Shown: positions 6,365 to 11,026 of the stretch, piece after piece
Layout of the letters: every line of letters begins with the position of its first letter
Position numbering within the stretch: position 1 is the first letter of the stretch
Origin: Flavobacteriales bacterium
GTDB taxonomy: Bacteria; Bacteroidota; Bacteroidia; Flavobacteriales_D; CANHHI01
Reading direction: 5' to 3'
Assembly (NCBI GenBank): GCA_947460225.1
Contig: CANHHI010000044.1
Location: 1-11,026 of the forward strand
DNA length: 11,026 bases
Notes under the pieces: generated by a model
Database searches by the model: none
Told to the model about the DNA's origin: nothing
Seen by the model: the letters and a program-made list of their open reading frames with translations, nothing else
Made by a program: the position numbers and the translations under genes

Positions 6365-7678
6365 ATGAACACTTTCAAAAACATCAGAGGTGGGCTTTTG
6401 GCTCTTGCAATGGGTAGCTGTGCTGTATGGGCACAGGAGGAAAACCCAGAGCCATTCCAAACCGAACAAAGGGAAGGAAACCCCATGTCTATTCCAGAAT
6501 TGGCAATAGAGAAGAATGACTTTAAGTTGAAAATTGGTGGTGCGATGCGTTTCCATTATCGTTATAGAACTTGGGAAGAAAGGGACGTAAAACATGGAGG
6601 AGATTTTTTAGTAGATATGTTTAGGCTTCAAGTAGAGGCTTCTTGGAAAGGATTATTTACAAAATTACAATATCGTTTTTTTCCCTCATTTAATGGCGGA
6701 CCTATGCTGGCTTATGGCTATATGGGTTATCAAACCAAAGATGAAAAGCACCGTGTAGAATTGGGTTTGATAAATCTGCCTTTGGGCGTTCCAGACCAAC
6801 AATACCACGGTTGGGCAAACACAAGTGATTGCTTTATGGGTATGCAAGATATTTCGGGTATGGGAATTGGTTATACCCTCAACTTGCCAGCTTTTCAATT
6901 AGATGTGCAGTACTTACATAATGCAGGCTATCGTTTATACGGCAATGAATACAATAGATTTTCGTTCAATGCCAGTGGCAGAAATGAAGAAGCCAATAAA
7001 GGTGTGGCTCGTGTGATGTATAAATTTGGCGAAGACAATGCTTCTACCATTGGATTAACAGGCGTATTTGGTGCTTTGCAAAATTTTAGATATTTTGATA
7101 GCAATGGAGAGGCGGTTAATTCTCTTATACCTTCTCTTGATGCAGATTATGGTAGTTATGAAAGAGAAAGGGCTAGCACAACCTATCACTATGCGGGAAT
7201 TGCGCATTTGGATTATTATGCAGGCAACTTTAATTTGCGTTTGCAGGCTTCTTACTACGACTATAAAACCAACCACAAAGATATAGCAAATGACTTTATT
7301 GAATTTGGTGCTTTTGGTGGTGCATTGGGCGCAGCAAATAAAGGGCAAGTGTACATGATTGCGCCAGCTTATAAAATCAACATCAACAAAGGCGTGCTGG
7401 ATTATATCAATCTTTTCAATGACTTTTCTTTCTTTGCCAAACACAATAAGTTTGATAGCCGTAGCACCATCATGAACATTTTGGGCATGGAAATTAAAAT
7501 GGGACCTATCGTGATTTATCCAGAATGGTGGTTAGGCAAGAACTCTGGTTGGGTTGGTCCAAACTGGGAGTATGGGTATTACCAAAGCAATGGCTGGAAA
7601 CCTGGTGAAGCAGAAAATAAAGCAGAAAATAAAAAATGGCATTCTCGCTTTAATATCAATATAGGGTTTTACTTCTAA
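6365..7678 (+). CDS. Outer-membrane beta-barrel porin-like protein
   Basis: A 437-residue exported protein. Residues 1-23 form a classical signal peptide (positive NIR, hydrophobic LLALAMG, then AVWA before Gln24). The mature part is rich in alternating aromatic/hydrophobic strands separated by glycine- and asparagine-rich turns, for example FKLKIGGAMRFHYRYRT, TKLQYRFFP and FNLRLQASYYDY. It ends FNINIGFYF with a terminal Phe, the signal for insertion by the BAM machinery. The pattern is like 16- to 18-strand porins of the OprO/OprP class, but I cannot name the substrate. Neither a TonB box nor a plug domain is visible, so it is not a SusC-type receptor. It directly follows the peroxiredoxin gene and precedes a strong terminator. 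High confidence for an outer-membrane barrel, low for what it transports. Confidence 0.85.
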   Translation: MNTFKNIRGGLLALAMGSCAVWAQEENPEPFQTEQREGNPMSIPELAIEKNDFKLKIGGAMRFHYRYRTWEERDVKHGGDFLVDMFRLQVEASWKGLFTKLQYRFFPSFNGGPMLAYGYMGYQTKDEKHRVELGLINLPLGVPDQQYHGWANTSDCFMGMQDISGMGIGYTLNLPAFQLDVQYLHNAGYRLYGNEYNRFSFNASGRNEEANKGVARVMYKFGEDNASTIGLTGVFGALQNFRYFDSNGEAVNSLIPSLDADYGSYERERASTTYHYAGIAHLDYYAGNFNLRLQASYYDYKTNHKDIANDFIEFGAFGGALGAANKGQVYMIAPAYKININKGVLDYINLFNDFSFFAKHNKFDSRSTIMNILGMEIKMGPIVIYPEWWLGKNSGWVGPNWEYGYYQSNGWKPGEAENKAENKKWHSRFNINIGFYF

Positions 7679-7703
7679 ATATAAAACCTTTATACACAAT
7701 AAA

Positions 7704-7730
7704 AAAAACCGTCCTTTTTGGGCGGTTTTT
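7704..7730 (+). terminator. Intrinsic terminator after the porin-like gene
   Basis: A stem of AAAAACCGTCC (7704-7714) with GGGCGGTTTTT (7720-7730), including one T-G pair, encloses a TTTTT loop and runs into a T-rich tail. It lies 26 bases past the stop codon and isolates the peroxiredoxin-porin unit from nqr. Confidence 0.88.
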
Positions 7731-7755
7731 GTGTGTTTAAAATAATTTATGTTTT

Positions 7756-7788
7756 TTAGCAATAAAAGCATGAAAAATTCTATCTTTG
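7756..7788 (+). promoter_or_regulatory. Probable promoter of the nqr operon
   Basis: TATCTTTG at 7781-7788 is an exact TAnnTTTG -7 element. Upstream a T-rich TTAG at 7756-7759 is 21 bases away and is a poor match to the -33 TTTG. The -7 element ends 20 bases before the nqrA ATG, so the leader would be very short. Confidence 0.65.
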
Positions 7789-7808
7789 CAAGTTGATTAT
7801 ATCGTACA

Positions 7809-9167
7809 ATGAATATGTCTTTTAAGTCGCAAACATTTCGCATTCGCAAAGGTCTGGACATAAGACTCAAAGGGCAAGCCGAAAAAATGGATAAAATCGT
7901 GCACAGCAAGCACGTAGTGGTAAAACCCACCGATTTTCACGGATTGACCCCCAAGGTTTTGGTTAAAGAAGGCGAAAGCGTCAAAGCGGGAAGTGTTTTG
8001 TTTATAGACAAATACAACCCAAAAATTGTGTTCGCCGCCCCAGTAAGCGGAAAAGTAACACAAATAGAACGAGGCGACAAACGAAAGGTGCTGGCTATCC
8101 ATGTGGAGGCTGACGAGCTGATAAGTTACGCTGATATGCCCAATTTTCAAATGGGTACTAGAGATGAAATCATAGAAAAATTACTGCAAACTGGACTTTG
8201 GGCTTTTATGCGCCAAAGACCATTTGATGTGATTGCTGACCCAAACACCTTGCCAAAAGCATTGTTTGTATCGGCTTTTGATTCTAGTCCCTTGGCACCC
8301 GATTTTGACTACATGGTTGAAAAAGATGCCAAGTATTTTCAAGCTGGTTTAGACCTTTTGAAACAAATTGTGCCTGTTGTGCATTTGAGCGTGCATCAAA
8401 AAACGACTGCGCCTGCTTTTTTGCAAGCACAAGGCGTGCAAATTCATACTTTTGAAGGACCACACCCTGCTGGCAATGTAGGCACACAAATTCACCACAT
8501 AGACCCCATTAACAAAGGGGAAACAGCTTGGGTGATGGGCGTGCAAGGCGTTATTGCCATTGGCAAAGCGGTATTGGATAAAAAATACGATGTAAGTCGT
8601 TGGATTGCCATTACAGGCGAAGTAGAAAAACCTTGCTATGTAAAAACCATTGCTGGTGCATTGATGCAAGATATTTTGGCGCAAAACATAGACACAGCGC
8701 AATATAGAGTTATTAGTGGCAATGCCTTAACAGGCGATCAAGTGGGCACCAAAGGATATTTGGGGTTTTACCACCACCAAGTTACCGTGCTTTTGGAGGG
8801 CAAAGAACCTAAATTTGTACTGACCGAAGGTTGGCTTAGTTTGGGTTTAAAAAGATTTTCAAATTCTAAACTCTATCCAGCGGCTTGGTTTGGCAATAAA
8901 ACCTACCAACACGATACCAACCTAAACGGGGAAGAGCGTGCTTTTGTGGTAACAGGCGAATTGGAACGTGTGTTCCCTTTTGACATTTACCCGATGCAAA
9001 TTTTAAAATCCATGATGTACCAAGATTTGGACGAAATGGAAAAATTGGGTATTTACGAAGTGGCTCCCGAAGATTTTGCCCTGTGCGAATATGTTTGCAC
9101 CTCTAAAATCAACATGCAAGAGATTGTGCGTGGCGCATTGGATTTGGTACAAAAAGAATGTGTATAA
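7809..9167 (+). CDS. nqrA: Na+-translocating NADH:quinone reductase subunit A
   Basis: Peripheral, cytoplasm-facing subunit of the six-subunit respiratory sodium pump Na+-NQR, which passes electrons from NADH to quinone and exports Na+. The 452 residues match the usual length of about 450. The N-terminus has the family's IRKGLDIRLKGQAE (11-24), followed by a barrel-sandwich, lipoyl-like domain (about 45-100) with GLTPKVLVKEGESVKAGSVLF and APVSGKV. Central GEVEKPCYVKTIAGA and SGNALTGDQVG segments and a C-terminal region with two cysteines (CEYVC) resemble other NqrA proteins. ATG at 7809 is used; a second ATG at 7815 is equally possible and would remove two residues. It is first in the operon, behind a -7 element, and 9 bp from nqrB. 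Confidence 0.95.
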   Translation: MNMSFKSQTFRIRKGLDIRLKGQAEKMDKIVHSKHVVVKPTDFHGLTPKVLVKEGESVKAGSVLFIDKYNPKIVFAAPVSGKVTQIERGDKRKVLAIHVEADELISYADMPNFQMGTRDEIIEKLLQTGLWAFMRQRPFDVIADPNTLPKALFVSAFDSSPLAPDFDYMVEKDAKYFQAGLDLLKQIVPVVHLSVHQKTTAPAFLQAQGVQIHTFEGPHPAGNVGTQIHHIDPINKGETAWVMGVQGVIAIGKAVLDKKYDVSRWIAITGEVEKPCYVKTIAGALMQDILAQNIDTAQYRVISGNALTGDQVGTKGYLGFYHHQVTVLLEGKEPKFVLTEGWLSLGLKRFSNSKLYPAAWFGNKTYQHDTNLNGEERAFVVTGELERVFPFDIYPMQILKSMMYQDLDEMEKLGIYEVAPEDFALCEYVCTSKINMQEIVRGALDLVQKECV

Positions 9168-9176
9168 ACTAAAACT

Positions 9177-10349
9177 ATGAGACAATTTTTAGACAATATT
9201 AAAAAACCCTTTGAAAAGGGAGGCAAATATGAGCGTTTCTTTCCTTTGATAGATGCGCTGGATACGTTTTTATACACGCCTGGGCACGCCACACACAGTG
9301 GTTCGCACATTAGAGATGCGGTGGATTTAAAACGCACCATGTTTACAGTGATTGTGGCATTGTTGCCCGCTTTGCTGTTTGGCATGTTTAACGTAGGGTA
9401 TCAACATTTTTTAGCCATTGGCACAAGTGCTTCACACTTGGATAGCTTTTTATATGGCGCAACGCAAGTTTTACCCATTGTTTTGGTTAGCTATGCAGCT
9501 GGGCTGGGCGTGGAGTTTGTGTTTTGTATCATCAATAGGCACGCCATTCAAGAAGGTTTCTTGGTGTCGGGATTGCTTATTCCCATGATTATGCCCATAG
9601 AAACACCGCTTTGGATGATTGCCATTGCAACGGCTTTCGCTGTTCTTTTTGCCAAAGAAGTTTTTGGCGGAACGGGCATGAATGTGTTTAATGTGGCTTT
9701 AATTGCTAGGGCTTTCTTGTTTTTTGCTTACCCTACCAAAATGTCGGGAGACAAAGTTTGGGTGGCATTAGATGGACAAAACGCAGTAGATGGATTTACA
9801 GGAGCTACGGCACTGGGCGATTTATCTGCGCTGACAGCAGAAAGTTCAAGCGATGCACTTTTGCAAGTAACTGCAAAATATCCACTTTGGGACGCTTTTA
9901 TCGGCACCATACCGGGTTCTATTGGGGAAACTTCTAAATTGTGCATTTTAATTGGTGCAGCTATTTTGCTTTTGACCCGTGTAGCAAGCTGGAAAACGAT
10001 GATTTCTTTCTTTTTTGGCGGATTTTTGATGTCGGTTTTGTTTACGATATGGGGCGCAAATCCTTACATGCAGCTCGCACCTTGGCATCAAATTATGCTG
10101 GGTGGCTTTATGTTTGGCGGGGTGTTTATGATTACAGACCCTGTAAGTTCTGCGCAAACCGAACAAGGGAAATATATTTATGGCTTCTTGGCGGGTTTCT
10201 TGGCAATTTTAATTCGTGTGTTCAACCCTGCTTATCCAGAGGGCGTGATGATGGCGATTTTGTTTATGAATGCCATGGCACCTATGATTGACCATTATGT
10301 GATAGGAGCAAATATCAATAAAAGACTAAACCGAAAAAAACAAGCGTAA
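9177..10349 (+). CDS. nqrB: Na+-translocating NADH:quinone reductase subunit B
   Basis: Integral-membrane subunit that carries covalent FMN and contributes to the sodium path and quinone site. At 390 residues it is slightly short of the usual 400-415. A soluble N-terminus (1-50) is followed by about ten hydrophobic segments, among them TMFTVIVALLPALLFGMF (54-71), PLWMIAIATAFAVLFAKEVF (144-163), ISFFFGGFLMSVLFTIW (276-292) and YGFLAGFLAILIRVF (335-349). The FMN-attachment motif is DGFTGATALG (205-214) with Thr211 the predicted phosphoester acceptor modified by the flavin transferase ApbE. GGTGMNVFNVALIARAFLFF and TDPVSSAQTEQGKYIYG are strongly conserved in NqrB/RnfD. The nqrA gene in front identifies it as Nqr rather than Rnf. 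It is 9 bp after nqrA and 1 bp before nqrC. Confidence 0.96.
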   Translation: MRQFLDNIKKPFEKGGKYERFFPLIDALDTFLYTPGHATHSGSHIRDAVDLKRTMFTVIVALLPALLFGMFNVGYQHFLAIGTSASHLDSFLYGATQVLPIVLVSYAAGLGVEFVFCIINRHAIQEGFLVSGLLIPMIMPIETPLWMIAIATAFAVLFAKEVFGGTGMNVFNVALIARAFLFFAYPTKMSGDKVWVALDGQNAVDGFTGATALGDLSALTAESSSDALLQVTAKYPLWDAFIGTIPGSIGETSKLCILIGAAILLLTRVASWKTMISFFFGGFLMSVLFTIWGANPYMQLAPWHQIMLGGFMFGGVFMITDPVSSAQTEQGKYIYGFLAGFLAILIRVFNPAYPEGVMMAILFMNAMAPMIDHYVIGANINKRLNRKKQA

Positions 10350-10350
10350 T

Positions 10351-11026
10351 ATGGCTATCAACAAAGAAAGTAACGGGTATATTTTTGGTTTTTCTGCGGT
10401 TTTGGTGATTTTAGTGGGTGCGCTTTTGGCAACACTTTCTATTGTATTAAAACCTTTTCAAAAGAAAAACGTAGAAGAGGAAAAAATGCAGAACATTTTG
10501 CAGGCTATTGGCGTAGATGTAAGTCGTTCTGAGGCTGCCAAGGAGTTTGGCGTATATGTCAAAAAACAATTGGTGCTGAACTTTGAAGGCAAAGTCATCA
10601 GCGAAGATGCTTTTGGGGTGGATATTCAAAAAGAATATAAATCTTTGGCTAGCAAAGAAGAAAGACAGTATCCTTTGTACGTATGTGAAAAACAGGGACA
10701 AACGTTTTATGTTATTCCTTTGATTGGCACAGGTTTATGGGGTCCTATTTGGGGCTTTATTGCCTTGGGCGAAGACAAAAACACCGTTCAAGGAGCTGTG
10801 TTTGACCACAAAACAGAAACGCCAGGCTTGGGTGCAGAAATTACAGAGGCTTCTTTTTACAATCAATTTTTGGGTAAAAAATTAGCTGATGCCAAGGGCT
10901 TTGTGTCTATTCACGTGGTAAAACCAGGTTCGGAAGAATTGGGTAACCACAGTGTGAATGGCATTACTGGCGGAACACTTACTTCGGTGGGTGTAGATGA
11001 AATGCTTGGGCGCATTTTGGGGGTAT
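10351..11026 (+). CDS. nqrC: Na+-translocating NADH:quinone reductase subunit C (partial, C-terminus off window)
   Basis: Second covalent-FMN subunit of Na+-NQR. The frame is open from ATG 10351 to the edge, giving 225 residues; the family is usually about 250-260, so only the tail is missing. A single N-terminal membrane helix (about 10-33, GYIFGFSAVLVILVGALLAT...) anchors a soluble FMN-binding domain with GTGLWGPIWGFIAL (about 126-139) and HKTETPGLGAEIT (about 152-164), both typical. The flavinylation site is NGITGGTLTS (203-212) with Thr209 the predicted FMN acceptor. The usual Asp before the glycine is Asn and the usual Ala before the threonine is Gly, a variant of the D-G-x-S/T-G-A-T motif. 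The ATG follows the nqrB stop by one base, so translation is coupled. nqrD, nqrE and nqrF are expected downstream. Confidence 0.95.
   Translation, partial: MAINKESNGYIFGFSAVLVILVGALLATLSIVLKPFQKKNVEEEKMQNILQAIGVDVSRSEAAKEFGVYVKKQLVLNFEGKVISEDAFGVDIQKEYKSLASKEERQYPLYVCEKQGQTFYVIPLIGTGLWGPIWGFIALGEDKNTVQGAVFDHKTETPGLGAEITEASFYNQFLGKKLADAKGFVSIHVVKPGSEELGNHSVNGITGGTLTSVGVDEMLGRILGV

Noticed and set aside
9177..11026. Rnf complex (RnfD/RnfG) instead of Nqr
   Set aside because: An unmistakable NqrA precedes them, no RnfB/RnfC is present, and the order A-B-C fits nqr.

Overview
The window looks like chromosomal DNA from a member of the Bacteroidetes (Bacteroidota). The evidence is the DUF4290-murA gene pair, a DnaJ with the reduced zinc domain seen in that phylum, an Na+-NQR operon, moderately AT-rich DNA, the near absence of Shine-Dalgarno sequences, and promoters of the phylum's TTTG-N19-21-TAnnTTTG type (the one at 5836-5866 is a perfect match). 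I cannot place it below phylum level with confidence.

Layout. Positions 1-722 (minus) hold a gene cut by the window edge. It encodes an orphan protein with the hallmarks of a class III nucleotidyl-cyclase-like fold. Positions 774-965 carry an array of small three-base-loop hairpins in about 54-bp units; stem sequences differ between units but stay self-complementary. Positions 972-5815 (minus) hold five genes in transcription order: a GT4-type glycosyltransferase, a DUF4290 protein, murA, then (after an intrinsic terminator and a short regulatory gap) grpE and dnaJ. From 5894 the plus strand carries a PrxQ/BCP peroxiredoxin followed closely by an outer-membrane beta-barrel protein, ending in a strong terminator. 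From 7809 the nqrABC genes of the sodium-pumping NADH:quinone oxidoreductase run off the right edge.

How the genes work together. GrpE and DnaJ are the nucleotide-exchange factor and J-protein of the DnaK chaperone cycle. MurA makes the first committed step of peptidoglycan synthesis and sits in a tightly packed unit with a sugar transferase and the DUF4290 protein. The peroxiredoxin detoxifies hydroperoxides and is probably co-transcribed with the porin-like protein. NqrA-C are the quinone/NADH-linked and flavin-carrying subunits of a respiratory sodium pump; nqrDEF are expected just beyond the window.

Most of the window is core genome. The least explained parts are the left-end cyclase-like gene with its neighbouring hairpin array, the long inverted repeat in front of grpE, and departures from textbook sequences in MurA (Cys to Asp at the catalytic loop), DnaJ (one zinc centre missing) and NqrC (altered flavinylation motif). 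I found no tRNA, rRNA, CRISPR array or insertion sequence. No gene-free stretch exceeds 300 bases; the largest, 723-971, is mostly occupied by the hairpin array.
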